Source: Certhia americana
Lineage: Eukaryota > Chordata > Aves > Passeriformes > Certhiidae
Direction of reading: 5' to 3'
Length of the DNA stretch: 64,000 nucleotides
Assembly: GCA_018697195.1 (NCBI GenBank)
Contig: CM031866.1
Span: 12,603,879 to 12,667,878 of the forward strand
Part shown: in pieces, positions 36,051 through 48,292 of the stretch
How positions within the stretch are numbered: position 1 is the stretch's first letter
Layout of the letters: each line of letters opens with the position of its first letter
Program-made: the position numbers and the translations under genes
The notes under the pieces: generated by a model
Database searches by the model: none
Told to the model about the DNA's origin: nothing
The model's input: the letters and a program-made list of their open reading frames with translations, nothing else

Positions 36051-39000
36051 AACATGGTAAATCAGTGAGTTTTTTAAATTTCTCTCTTCTCATAGGCAAT
36101 GTGTTGCTTGAAAAGCAGTGGCAAAACTCCCTTCTGCCTTTATCAGAACAAAGCCTGACATATTCCCAAGGAGCAGAGCACGTTGCAGGCACCAGAAGTG
36201 TTGTTGCTCCTGTGAAGCCAGGCCAGAAATGCCCGGTGCCTGAGGAGCAGCAGTGCCTGAGCTGCATGTGCTGCTGCAGAGCAGAAAGGGGATTGCAGAG
36301 GCAGTCAGCAAACCAGGAGCAGCTGATCCCACAGGTACAGCCTCTTGTACAGCCCACTCCTGTCTCTGCCTGTCCTGAAGACAGGTTGCCTAGATCTGAG
36401 CCCCTTTGAGCAGGGAAGTTCAGTGCCAAGTTACTTCTGAACTGATTGATGCATCTGTGTAGGTTTTGTGGAAGTCCAGGGGGAGGAAGTCTGTAGTTGA
36501 AGCACATCAAAGACAAAAGCAGATCCAGCTCCTCTGTCTGTGTGCAGTGCTGATGTTTCAGTGGGGTGTCAGTGCAGCTGCTGTGCTGGGCGCCACTGAC
36601 TCCCGAGAGTGTCCTTGGTAACCTTGGAGATCCGGTGCCCAGAGTGCAGATCAGGCACGTGTTTGTTACAGAGACAGCTCTGGCAGGGTCTGGCCAAACG
36701 GGGGAGGTCAGACCCAGCCATGGCAGGCTGCCTTTTAGAGTGGCTTTAGCAGCAGCAGTGGGAGAAATGCCCAGCCCCTTCCCCAGCACACATTCCCAAT
36801 TTGAATTTTACTCCAGCCTTTGAATATGTATCAATACTCCTCCTCCCTTTTCTGAATCAGACTTACAAGTTTGTCACTTCTTTCAGAGAGAGTAAAAATG
36901 GCCATTTGCCCATCTTTATCTTTTACCACACTTATGCTGTCCTGTTTGCATATACTTTCTCATCACAAGTCCTTCATTTTCTTTTCTCCACGCTTCCTTC
37001 TTTTTTTTTTTTAATTTGATTTTTTGTGTGTGTGGAAGAGTTGCATGTTGGGATACCTTTGTTAAATACAGTTCTTCTAAAATTAGCATTTGGAATAATG
37101 CAGAAAAGCTCTCCTGTAAATCTAAAGCATTGGGAAGGTCTTAACATGGACATTGCCTTATTTTTCTCCAGCTACTGAGTAGTTGCTGCTAAAGATTCTG
37201 GATTCTTCATTCATTAAAATTTCCCCAAGAATGACACATTTTCCCCAGCATCTGGAAATCATGGCAGACCAAAAGTAAAATGGAACCATGTGTAAAAGAC
37301 AACCAAGACAGTGGGTGGTAAACTTTGCTGTTTGTTTGTAATACCAATACCTTCTGCATCCTAATACCCCTCGCCTGTGGATACTAAAATGTTCTGTGAA
37401 AGGCAGAAACTTTAAAGCACTTTAAAGCCTGGCAGCATATCAAGAGTGGGGCTCCAGCAGGCCCAGCAGGGATGAAGGAGCAGGCTGGCACCCTCCTCAC
37501 TCTGCACACGGGCTGTGGCTCCCTGCTCCCAGTGCCCTGCTCCCAGGGCATCACCAACCCTGGACTGCAGGGAGGGGAGTCCCTGGGGCAAGGCAGGCCC
37601 AGCTCCTGCCTTCCTGCTGCTCCCCTGCCCAGTGCAAGGAGGTGAAAGTCTCCCAGGCTGGGAGAGCACAGTGCTAAGAGGAGACTGCTGCAATCCTTTC
37701 TCCTCTCCCCTCAGCTCTGTGCTGCCACAGAGCAGATAAGTCAGATGCCATTTGGGGGTTGTTTTGTACTGTTTAACCTTCATTTGTTTTACTAAAGTTA
37801 ATCCCTCTTTCAACCTGGATGCCTTGGCAAAACAGGGCGAGTTTATTTCTTGGTTAAGATACAAATACACTGCTCAACTGCTACCACAAGCTCTGTGTGT
37901 GCATGTTCAGTACTGCAGCTGCTCACTGCAGTCACCTCAGGTTGTTTGTATCAGTCAGAAACTGTCCAGACCGGGCTCTGAAACTGCAAATTGTCTGGGC
38001 TGTAAACAGAATCTCTTTCAATTCTCTCCTAATCCTGATTTTTAAAATGTTTTGATGCAACTAATAACATTTTCTAAATAGAACCTGACTTAAAAAGAAA
38101 AAAAATCTTAAAACAAAATTACACCAGCTGAGATAAAAATCATTCCCAAAATAGTGACTGTAACTGATCCTGGAGGGCAGATCTGTTAGAAAGTTAGTGG
38201 CTGGGTAAATATTTGGAATTCTGGTTATTTCAGGTGAACTGGAGAAACAGGAATACCAAGGCTGTTTCATTTTTAGCAAAGATCCACTGTAGTTTTAATA
38301 GTACCACCTAAACATATAAAGACAAAAGGAGTTAAATATAAACTATGTCAGCCAGATATCAGCAACTGCTGCCAACTGTGATTGAAGGGATGAGAAAATA
38401 ACTTACAATAAACTCGAAGACCAGTCTGTGTTAGATGTAGAGCCCTGCTAGTCCTGGACTTCAGAAGAGCATTTGAATGCAGATCCTATAGCTGGAGAAT
38501 TTCTTTCCATCAAAGCGCTGAATACCGCACCAGGTTTTATTTGTTTTGGAAAACAAATTTTGTATTTCAGCTCTTAAAAAAAAAATCCAGAAGGAGATTA
38601 TTCAAAATAAATGGAATCAGACTTTAGCACACAATGAACGCAGCAGTGTCTTGATAACTTAGTAATGTGGATTTTTCACTCTACTTTATTTTTGTGCTGA
38701 TGCTTTTTCACTGTATCTTGATGTCAAAGGAAATGCCCGAACAGGCTGATTTACCAGTTTGCTAGATTACTTCTTTATATGCAAGAAAGGTAAGTGGTTC
38801 CTTATGCTCATGGAAGAGCTGGCACACAATGTTGCATTAAATGCACTATCTCTCTATCCACAATGCAGAAAGGAAAAAGAAATACTTGTGATGGTCCAAT
38901 ACAACTAAAGAAATTTCATGAACTTGAATGAGTGTGTATCAATTACAAAAATAAATACTCCAAACTTGAAGTTATAAACTCATCTGTAGAATGAGATATC

Positions 39001-40414
39001 TGAGGAGTTATAGCTCCACATTTTATTTCCCAGAACCAATAAATGAGCAGTGATTATCAGAAGCATTTGTTTATCACAGAAGCAGAATTAATCACCAGTC
39101 CTAGTTGTGTGTTTGCTGGGAAGACAGCACAAAGCCAATTGTTTGCTGCACACTCAGATCAGGTGCTCCAGACTTTCTCTGACTGCTGAAATAGCTGCTT
39201 TCACAATCAGTTGAGTACTTTAAGACATTTGTGGGCTTAATATTTCCTCATGAGTTTTATTTGCTCAGACTAGAATCAGGATGTGCCAGAATGAGAGTCT
39301 ACTTCTCAAGATACTAAATAGCCACTGTGTGGAAGGGAATCTCCTGGGTGTAAATAAGAAATGACAAGGTAGGGGAAAGTTTTGGATGATGTTTTGAAAG
39401 TTCAGTTCACACCTGCAAAAGCTAAATAGAGTATCAGTATTTCCTTTTCAAGGTGACAAAGAAAGTCTTGCAGATGCCCCTCCCATTCTGTTTGTACAAT
39501 GCATAGCAGGAGAGAGCTCCCATCTGAACTCATCTTCTGTGTGCCACAGAGACATAAATGCTAATGCATCTGATTATGAATGTAACACATAAAATTCATT
39601 AATCCCTAACACTACCTGACTAATTAAGATAAATGCACACAATATTGGTTTTAAAGTCGATGGACTCTACTTCCAGTTTACCCGTTTAAATGGGTAACAT
39701 TTAATTAAATGTACATTTAATTTGTTTATGTGTCTAATTAATAGCTGAAAGTGTAATTAAACATAAAGCTTTTAAAATGCTTATTCCTTTCCTAGTGTGC
39801 AAGAATAGTAAATGTGAGCATCATAAAATTGCAAGTACAACAGAGGGCAAGAATGCTAGAAATTAAAAGAAAAAAAACTAACAGCCTATAGAATCTGAAG
39901 GTAGTAACCCAATATAAATTAGTGCCTGTCATTATCTCTAGCCAGCTGTTCGTCATTATCCTGTTACATAGAAGTAGAATAAATGTGTCAATAAAGTGCT
40001 CATTAAAAAGTGTTTTGGATATAAATGCAAATTCTGCATGTACAGGAATATCAGGAAGGAGTGTGAATGATGCCAAAATTGACATGTCAGGTTTTGCTGT
40101 CTGCTCTTCTGGTGTGGCTGGTTTTCCTGTCTGGGATAAGTGATGAAGAATAACTGCACACAGGTTCATTCCCATGTTTCTGTACCTTTCGATTTCTCAG
40201 CTGGAAGGCTCTGTAAACTGAGCTGGCTGTGTGTGCTTTACAGGCCTTCCTGAACTTCCTTCCTTGCCCTTCTGGGCCCCACCCCATCTCTAGTTTCTGT
40301 TGCACGAGGTATGGTCTCCAAACTGGGGGTTGTACATAAGTTAAAGCTTCTGATCCTTCCAGGCCCAGTGCTGGGGCTGCCTTGTTTAGGTAAAGCAGCA
40401 GCTGCCTCTTGCAC
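36051..40414. other. Intergenic region downstream of TCF12
   Basis: GC-richer at 36,100-36,780 (246-codon minus-strand open frame) and at 37,430-37,700. AT-rich elsewhere, with a TAATTA cluster at 39,621-39,759. No gene can be supported. Confidence 0.7.
39621..39759. promoter_or_regulatory. Cluster of four TAATTA homeodomain motifs
   Basis: TAATTA occurs at 39621-39626, 39712-39717, 39735-39740 and 39754-39759. An imperfect palindrome ACCCGTTTAAATGGGT sits at 39680-39695 between them. TAATTA is the core site of many homeodomain factors. Density is above what this AT-rich flank shows elsewhere, but AT-rich sequence also yields such words by chance. Candidate enhancer only. Confidence 0.3.
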
Positions 40415-40836
40415 AAAGAGCAAGGGCTGGAGCAGCTCTGCAATGCAGGCAGGCTGACAGAGCTGGGATTGTTCAGCCTCGAGAAGAGAAGGCTATGGGG
40501 AGACCTTACAGCACCTCCAGTGCCTAAAGGGGCTCCAGGAGAGCTGCAGAGAGACTTCTTCAAGGAGATGGAGTAATGAGACAAAGAGTAATGGGTTTAA
40601 ACTGACAGAGGGCAGGTTTAGATTACATATGAGGAAGAAATTCTTCCCTATGAGGGTGGTTGGGCACTGGCACAGGTTGCCCAGAGAAGCTGTGAATGCC
40701 CCATCCCTGGAAGTGTTCAAGGCCAGGACGGATGAGCCTCTGAGCCACCTGGTCCAGTAGAAGTTGTCCTTGTCCACAGTAGGGGGGTTGGAAGTCAGTC
40801 CCTTCAAACCCAAACCATTCTATGATTCTGTGATGA
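40415..40836 (+). mobile_element. CR1 LINE, 5'-truncated 3' end
   Basis: About 420 bases closely follow the avian CR1 3' end. They read AGGGCTGGAGCAGCTCTGC, GTTCAGCCTCGAGAAGAG, AGGAAGAAATTCTTCCCTAT, AGGTTGCCCAGAGAAGCTGT and CATCCCTGGAAGTGTTCAAG, ending CATTCTATGATTCTGTGATG. The octamer pair ATTCTATG/ATTCTGTG at 40817-40832 is the characteristic CR1 terminus. The element is truncated at its 5' side, as nearly all copies are, and holds no reverse transcriptase domain. Low divergence makes it the youngest repeat in the window. The 165-codon minus frame at 40087-40584 overlaps it and is not a gene. Confidence 0.95.
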
Positions 40837-43403
40837 ACAATAATCTGTTTGTTGGCAAAACCCCATAATTTATCCCACATTTGGTTTTAATTTATTTCAT
40901 ATTATTAAGTAATATTTTAAGCTCCATATGGAATAATGAGGAAATCTGGAGGAATTTTCATCTTAGATCTGAACTGCTACATTATAACCATACAACTTTT
41001 CTGCACATTTGCTAGAGTAGTATTTTCCTTCCTAGCCTACTAAAATTCCCTCTGCTCAAGGGCCCTTGATCTCACAAATACATATGCACAGTTTATGCAT
41101 AGGATAGCCCTTCTCATTTCAGTGGGCACACTTCTGCCCTTCATACTGGGTTTGTATTATTTCTTCACAGGTCATGAGTCTGATGCTTGCAGATCTTTCT
41201 GAGTTTTCTACAGCACCCAAGGTAGGAATCTGTGCAGCAGAAGCTTCACTGCTTCTTTTCTGTTAGAAGCCTGAAGACAAAAAGACCAATACAGCTTCTT
41301 ACTGTACTTCACTATAAGTGAGGCAAACCCCAGTATTTTAGAGCAGGAGGCTGGGTGTGGAACATAAGTACATTGTATCTGTGCCTTTATAAAGAGATTT
41401 GGAGACATCGATTTTGCAACAATTGAGAAGAAACTGGGTGGGTGGTGTAGAAGAAGGGAACTGTGAAGACCAAATGTTTAGCTGCATTCAACTGTAAACA
41501 GAGTGATAGTCAGTAAACAGCTCCTCTGAAGAGAGTAATTAATAGTCACATGTGAAGAGATGGAAAAGACGATGTATCCTTCTTCAGCAGACATCAAAGG
41601 GCAGGCTGGACAGTGAGGAATTGCACATTCCCCAAGGAGGCCACACAGCTGTATGTACATTCAGCTAGGAGATGTAATGCAGTGTAATGAGCTAGGAAAA
41701 AGAGGAGTGAGGGTAAAACAGGCAGTGGAAAAGGAGCCCTACAGTAACAAAGGAAGGAGCAACACGCTCTGTAGGGATGGGAGCAAGAGTGGAGAAGCAC
41801 GGAGGTCCAAGCAGGTCAGCTCTTTCTGCAGAGGGGTCAAGTTGCAGAGAAGTTTTGCAGGATTAGAAAGAGTGATAAGACAGCACACTAGGTAGCCTCA
41901 AAATAAGATAAGGAAACAGAGGAGGAGCCACTAAAATGAATGGTTCTTCATTGTGATTCTCCTGCCTCTTGCTACATCTGAAAGCAGAACCCTGTGGCAG
42001 TTGGCCAGTTTGACAGGGAAAGTGATAAAAATAAATTACATCCTCTGTTTCCAATACAGACTGAGATGTTTCCAAAAGAATGGGGGAAGGGAACTTATTT
42101 GCAGGGAGAAAAGGTACTCACAAGATCCAAAACTCATTGTCTGTTCTCTATAAAATGGTGTCACGACTGACTCCATAACATACGAACTCGGCTCCAAAAT
42201 AGGATTTTGGAACATTCCACCTCTGGGACCAGCTGCTTTCACAAATGTTTCATTGGAAGACAAATACTAGTTCAAAATGAAGGAAGTTCTCTTTTCTGTC
42301 TCGAAGAGCACACATGAAGCTGGGAAGAACAAATCAGAGAAACTGAGGCCAAGAAGTTTGAAATTCCCAGTGTCCTGGGTGGTCTTTGTTGTTTAATTCT
42401 GTTTGTGTCATCGGTGGAGAATGTTTCCCTTCAAAACCTGACTAACACTTGGACAAGATTTTACCAATGAATTTGATTTACAGTTGAGCAGAATACATGA
42501 ATGTCAGCAGTGTGGTTTTGGCCTACTTTTTCAAATCAGGTTTCCTTTTGGGTTGTGCTCTGTGCAAAGGAAGGACTGCCCCGCCTTCTCCGATACTTCT
42601 GGCTGATGTGTCAGGTGACACATGGAGGGGAAATGTGTCTTGCAGGGACAGTAACTGTGGGTCACACAAAGCAGGGAATACTCTGCACTGCATCCTGTGC
42701 TTAGGCCCAGACAATTGCTCTGTTACTAATCTACTATCACTCTCCCATTAAGAAACCAGTCCAAGTTCTTTGTTTAACCAGTTATTGTGGAATAAGCCAT
42801 CAGCTCCCCATGAACTGGAAATCAAAAGTAGATCTCTCCTTAAAGATCCAGAACAAATATATTATTCATCTTACCTGGAGATTTGTCCCATACCACTAGT
42901 GATTTTCCCAGAGAAAGATGCTGCGTATGGGTAATGGCATTTTTTGAGAGTTAGACATTCCAAAGATGTCTACTCAAGGGGAAGAAATTTCATGTTCCAG
43001 CAACTTAGAAACATTGGCTGCAGTTACTGCTAAGAATGGAATTGCAATTAGTCTTCTACAATCTTTATAGGCATGCCTGAAAAACAGAGATGTCAATATA
43101 GTAAATCCAAGGGGTCAGGGAGGCAGTGTCCTTTGCTGATAGACAACAGACCATTCCTCAAAACTCCCACTTGCTGGGCTGGTGGAGATAACACTTAGTG
43201 TGAGACAGAGCAGCTTTAGTTTTAGGGCAGGGGTGCTGCCTCTGTGGTTCTTTGGAATCCTCTTTGCTGGAAAACAACGTTGTATTATCCTCCAGAGATC
43301 AGCCAGGGCTGGTCTCCCATCTGTTCCTGGATCTGCACCTGTTTTTCATTTCACCAACAGTGGCCACATGGCCTAAGACAGTGGGGGAATACAGAGAAGA
43401 AAA

Positions 43404-43550
43404 TGAATGTGTGGCTCAGGCACTGGGGCTGTATTCAGAAATTCTGAGTTCAAATCCCAACTGCGTAGCGTAACCTTGGAAAGTCTTTTCATTTTTGTCT
43501 GCTTTACCCTGATCTGTAATGGACACAAAAGAGAGAATATTATTCTGGAG
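43404..43550 (+). mobile_element. Ancient MIR-like tRNA-derived SINE
   Basis: A tRNA-like head (GTGGCTCAGGCACTGGG resembling box A; GAGTTCAAATCCCAACT resembling box B) is followed by TAACCTTGGAAAGTCTTTTC and CCTGATCTGTAATGGACAC. This order mirrors the MIR core and tail (GACCTTGGGCAAGT, then CATCTGTAAAATGGG). Strongly diverged, as expected for an insertion predating modern birds. It is not a functional tRNA: the head lacks a proper acceptor stem. Confidence 0.65.
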
Positions 43551-43811
43551 CCTTCTCCTTATCTTTTTTAACAAGAAATTGGAGAAAATTTTCATTTTCT
43601 TCTTTGCTTCTTTCTCACCCCTCCCAAAAGTCTTTACAGAAGTAGATCTCCACAAAATATGTCACTTATGATTAGGGACACCAACATGTCTCCCATCCAT
43701 TTTCTTTGCACTCTGAAAAACTAAAGGGAAGTTCCTCAAAGAAATTGCTGTTTCTGCCTGTGTGAATAACAATGCTGCTTGGAGATTGCTCCAGTAGCAG
43801 AAAACTGGTGT

Positions 43812-43813
<2 letters not shown>

Positions 43814-43847
<34 letters not shown>
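43814..43847. repeat. T34 homopolymer
   Basis: Thirty-four T on the + strand. CR1 does not make poly(A) tails, so this is either a slipped simple repeat or the tail of a minus-strand retroposed sequence. The sequence on the 43,848+ side is not recognisable as a gene copy. Confidence 0.9.
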
Positions 43848-43849
<2 letters not shown>

Positions 43850-44423
43850 AACTGATGCATGGGAATCCAGAGTAGCCATGGTTTGCTGATCTGAGACTGA
43901 ATCACATTCTAGCTGCAGCCAGTGTCAGACATACAGAGGCAGATGTTTATCAACTCCCTGCCTCTCCTGGGTTTTGCACTGGCCATGCCATAATGTTACT
44001 ACATTTTGTGGTTCTTACACTTGCTTAGGAAAAAGAGGCAAAGTTCTTGCCCCTGCTCTGCCCACTCATTTTATTTATTGTTTCGTCAGCCACAGTGTGT
44101 TTATGCACCACTACAAGAGTTTGGCTGCAGCTTCTGTTGACAGTCTGGAGATTGCTTGGGGCTAAATAAAGAGGGTATCTGCTGTCAGGTTCCATGTAAG
44201 TTCTCACTGGCCATGGCAATACCAGGTTAACTGGGGACATGTTGACCTTGCTAAATCCTATCAGATTTTGCCTGGGTCCCTTAAAATGCTCAGTGTCAGA
44301 GACCCTCACAACTCACTCTTTGTGAACTCTCAACTGCTCGCAAAAGAAATCCTCTCACATTTTTTCAGTCCTAACTGGGGACTGAGTTGATTATAATTGT
44401 TCTCAGAGTTGTTTCTCACCTTG

Positions 44424-44500
44424 AGCCTCACCCAACTTCTATTGAAATCTGCTGAGGTTTGTCATTGACTTCAATAGAATTAGGCTTAGGCCTTTATCAG
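44424..44500. mobile_element. Old amniote interspersed repeat, L3/CR1-like
   Basis: TTCTATTGAAATCTGCTGAG, then GTCATTGACTTCAATAGAAT and TAGGCTTAGGCCTTTATCAG, match the common amniote motif CATTGACTTCAATGGGAGCA followed by GGATCAGGCC. I associate this motif with old L3/CR1-type LINE ends. The family assignment is from memory and uncertain; that it is an old repeat is more secure. Confidence 0.5.
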
Positions 44501-44721
44501 AAAGTTTGCTGCTTGCTGCAAGTTTGATTTCCACGTGATACATCTGTAAGCTTTCAGTTATCATGCTGGCTTTGAAATGGAAAATTGACAAACTGTTATC
44601 TCTGGGAGCTTATTAGGTTCTGATTGGTTCCGTCAGATCACAAGTAAATTGGCACCAAGCAAGGTTGCTATTGAGTTCTTTATGTTTGATCCTCAAATTA
44701 AAAGCTACCTGCCTCGTTGGT

Positions 44722-44753
44722 GTGCACTTGAGACAATCAAGTGCACTTGAGAC
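44722..44753. repeat. 13-bp direct duplication forming a small hairpin
   Basis: GTGCACTTGAGAC at 44722-44734 is repeated exactly at 44741-44753, separated by AATCAA. The junction also lets CACTTGA pair with TCAAGTG. This is likely a replication slippage or template-switch footprint. Confidence 0.85.
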
Positions 44754-45728
44754 TACCTGGTTTTGTCTGAATTTTGCAACAATAGAAAGGGCAGGTGTTT
44801 TGCATGACCTGTGGATTAGTTTTGTGTGAGCTTCAGAAAACCTCTAGAGGACTGGGTTACAATGTCATGCTGAACACTACAAATTTGCAGGTGCTGTGGT
44901 CAGAAGAGATAATTAGAAAAGACAATTACGATCATTTGTTTTGACTTTCTGCAAACTACAGAGTGCCTTGTAGTTTTTATAAAGGACTATTCCTCTCAAT
45001 TTAACAAGTCATTAGAATTCTAGTTGATTTAATTACTCCAGTCATGGAAAGTTGGTTGCAGTCTAACTCTTTCTTTTCCTCAGTTTTTAAAATTTGTTCC
45101 TCATCTCTCATCTGTACCTGTTAACTTTTATTTCATATCTCTGGGTGTTTCTCTGCTTTCACCTGTGCCTACTGTAGGACTCCAGCTCTGTAGTATCCCA
45201 TGTAGACACTGATGCACTGCAGTCAGTCAACTGTTTGCTTTTTCTTGTCAACTATCTTCAGAGTCAGGTTTATATTTCAGGACTCCACTCACTCCTAACT
45301 CCAGTATATGTATTTTAAGAATTCAGATTATACCACTTTATCCAGCTTCTGGTGTCCCAAGTCACCATATTATTTTTAAATACTGTCATTGAAACTCTTG
45401 TGGTTCACACTCTCTCAGTAATTTTGTAAAGCCTACTTATAAAATCAGTTCTTTCACACTCAGACGTTTAATTTACCTTGGACTCAATGGAAATATCCTT
45501 TTACCCAGAAATGGCAAGACCAGACCTTAAACTAGCAGGCAATGCCAATATAATGCTAACAATGATGATGCTAATGTTGAAAGAGCCAGCTACTGAGATT
45601 TTTCCTCTATTTCATGACTCAGTTTTTTTTTAATGGCCTCTCTTTACTTATTTCAATTATATCAATTATATAAAATGCTATAAATTCATTGCTAAAAGGT
45701 AAACTAATTTGGACCCAATGCCCTCAAG

Positions 45729-45822
45729 GTATGGAATAACTTAAGTGGAAATGGACCTTTGGAGGTCATCCTGTACAAAACCCCACTGAGAGCAAGGTGA
45801 ACTTCAATGTTAGATCCAAGTG
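45729..45822 (-). mobile_element. Decayed CR1 LINE fragment, minus strand
   Basis: The + strand reads AAGTGGAAATGGACCTTTGG, then AGGTCATCCTGTACAAAACC, then AGGTGAACTTCAATGTTAGA. This corresponds to the complement of a CR1 3' end (GGTTGGAAGGGACCTTTGGA, then GGTCATCTAGTCCAACCC, then TCAACTTCAATGTTAGATC). Many differences mark an old insertion. Confidence 0.65.
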
Positions 45823-46467
45823 TACTCATAAGTAGAACTGCAACTACAGGAAAAGGTTGAATTCACCTCATAAAATTAACCACTCATAAAGGATAGGACT
45901 TAAAATATTATGACAGATTATTGCAACAAGGATGTTGCTATATTTTGCTAGGTACCTTTGCACTGTGTGTCCTAGAATCAAGATAAACTCTCATGGAATT
46001 GTACAAATTACTTTGAAGTCTTCTGTCTTATCAATGGCCCAAGAACTACCCCTTATTTTAACCATATAATGTGCAACAAGTTGACTTAAAATTTTTTCAC
46101 TATCTATATGCATTTGTATTTTAATTCTACTTTGTAAAAAAAAAAAAAAAGAATTAGTCTTCCCACTTATAGAATGATTTTAGTAAAAATAGACATTTGA
46201 CAGAAATCTGCAAAGTGATTTTTTTAACATAAAATACTGTTGTAACATTTGCTCTTCTGGTCTTATTCTTTATTTACTACAGTTTTTCGACATCTGTTCC
46301 TGTCTCTTTTCATCAAATATTTATCTGCAACAGCTGAAAGAGCCTCATTTGTTTTAATTAAAAATAAGACCACCAAGCTGGGATCACTTCCTTGGCTCTT
46401 CCATGGCTTGCACAGACAGACAGTAGATCTTGTGAGGTTTCCTGAGGGTGGCCCACTGACAGGCTTT

Positions 46468-46490
46468 CCCCACCCCCCCCACCCCCCCCC
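46468..46490. repeat. C-rich tract
   Basis: CCCCACCCCCCCC, then ACCCCCCCCC, on the + strand. Simple repeat. Confidence 0.85.
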
Positions 46491-48199
46491 ATATCCTTTT
46501 CTTTTGCACCATGTTTATTTTGGGATAGAGAAATGTAATCAGAGCCACATTCCAAGCAAAGAAACTTTTTACAGTTAACACGCATGAGAAAGGAGGATGA
46601 TCTTGTTGTGTTCAGTTTGCTGTTTCATTAGAAGAAACTGTTCTCTGATTTGTGACTTCTGGGATGGAATTATCATTGCCACAGAAACATAGGAATAGCA
46701 ATAAAGCCTCTGGTTCAGCATGTTACTGACAGAGACATCAAGTGCTTAAGAAAAAATTTAGAAATTCAGCTGAAGAATATGCTACTGACTGAAAACATTT
46801 TTTGCACTTTTCCTCACTAGCTAATATCTATTTCATCTCTTTTCTTTTCCCCCTATTGACTTCAGAAGAGGAAAAAACAAAGAAGCAACATAAGTTCTTT
46901 GTACAAAGTTAGTATTCTAAGGCATTTGGTACAGGCTCATGCCTATTGCTACTAAAACTATCCTAAAGAGGGTTTGGGACATGCTATTTTCAGTTTTATG
47001 TATTCTAGAGAAATACTTCTGGAGTGCATGGACTGTTCATGACTTCTAGAGATGGTGAGATGTCTCCTGGCCTTGGGATCCCAATTAAGCTGCATCTATA
47101 ACTTCCCAGCCATCTCAATTATCTTAGTCCTTGCTAATGAGATAGTTTTTTAAATTAAACTTTTACATTTATTTAAGAAGAAGGAGACTAATAAGCAAAT
47201 CTTGTTTTTTTCATACCAAATTTTCACTTCAAGCTTCATCTTACAAGAAAAATAAACACTAAAGTAAGGCATTTCTGTGAATCAGCAAATTAAGGCTGTA
47301 ATATGCTCACCTGGCAAAAATTACCTTTAAAAAACATCTTGCTTCAGTCTCCCTTGGCAGTACATTACAGCAGAGTCATTAATGCTTACACAGATATTTC
47401 TTACAGTTTTTAGTTAGATACAAAACACTGATTACCTTTAAAATGAAATCCTTTTTTTTTTTTTTGTAGATTTAATCAATTTAGAACTTTCTAATCTGGA
47501 AGTTAGAACTTTCTAAATTCTGAAAAAAACCTATTGGACTCGAAGCCTGACAGTAATTTGTGCACCTCAGTTTATTTTGCAGGCAAAGTAGAAAGAAAGG
47601 TAGGTTGATGTGATCTTATGTATCAAAAATGACCTCATTACAGCTAATTTTTTTTTACTCATAATACATATATGCAACAAGCATATATGTAGCATGTTTC
47701 TTTACACTTATATAAAAGTTGTTGACTTACCAAGAGGTCAAAGGAGATTTTACCTCAGCATCTTTTCCAGTTCACAGTATTATCTCCTATTCCACAGGAC
47801 ATGGTAATGTGGCTGCTTAAGGTTCTCATGTAGATTGGTTCTGCATTTCAGACACATGGATAAAACTGACACAGAATGTTAAAGGCAAAGTCTGCAGAAG
47901 TATATTAAGAGCTTAAAATTAAATAAGAAGTTGATCCCTACATTGTTCTATACTGATACTTATTATTTAAGTAACTTTTACAATGACTCACTATATTATA
48001 TTTACATTAATATTATATTTAGTTATTATATTAATATTATATTTAGTGCTATTATACCATAGCTTTGTAAGAACTTGATATTGGCATAAAGGAAAAGAAT
48101 CAATTATGTAACTTGGAATCAGAATTTAATCCTTTCCTTGCAAGATACTGAGACAGGAAACAGCCCCATTGCTTAATCAATTGGACAACAGAAGGGCAC

Positions 48200-48292
48200 G
48201 CTGGAACCTAGATTTTCTTTCCAGCACTGCCACTGGATTGAGGGTGACCTTCATCAAATACTCTTTCTACTCTGTAAAATCTAACTATAAAT
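48200..48292 (+). mobile_element. Possible MIR-like SINE fragment
   Basis: CCAGCACTGCCACTGGATTG, GGTGACCTTCATCAAATACT and CTACTCTGTAAAATCTAACT follow the MIR order (CTCTGCCACTTACT, then GTGACCTTGGGCAAGTTACT, then CATCTGTAAAATGG). Weaker than the copy at 43,404; the tRNA head is not clear. Confidence 0.4.

Larger units (their letters stand above)
40837..45728. other. Intergenic region, CR1 to 45.7 kb
   Basis: No coding sequence recognised. Contains a MIR-type SINE fossil (43,404-43,550), a T34 tract (43,814-43,847), an L3/CR1-like fragment (44,424-44,500) and a short duplication (44,722-44,753). Confidence 0.7.

Noticed and set aside
37412..37870. 152-codon minus-strand open frame
   Set aside because: Lies in a locally GC-rich segment with internal word duplication (CCCTGCTCCCAG twice). 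No family resemblance.
40087..40584. 165-codon minus-strand open frame
   Set aside because: Partly antisense to the CR1 3' end. Such frames are common in CR1 copies and are not genes.
42328..42362. Possible minus-strand MIR piece (AGAGAAACTGAGGCCAAGAA)
   Set aside because: Only about 30 bases resemble the MIR tail. No flanking landmarks.
43404..43475. tRNA gene suggested by box A- and box B-like words
   Set aside because: No acceptor-stem pairing, poor box A, and the downstream sequence follows MIR order, so it is a SINE remnant.
43672..43905. Open frame with a poly-Lys run, and a similar one at 58986-59171
   Set aside because: The Lys run is the complement of a T homopolymer. Not coding.
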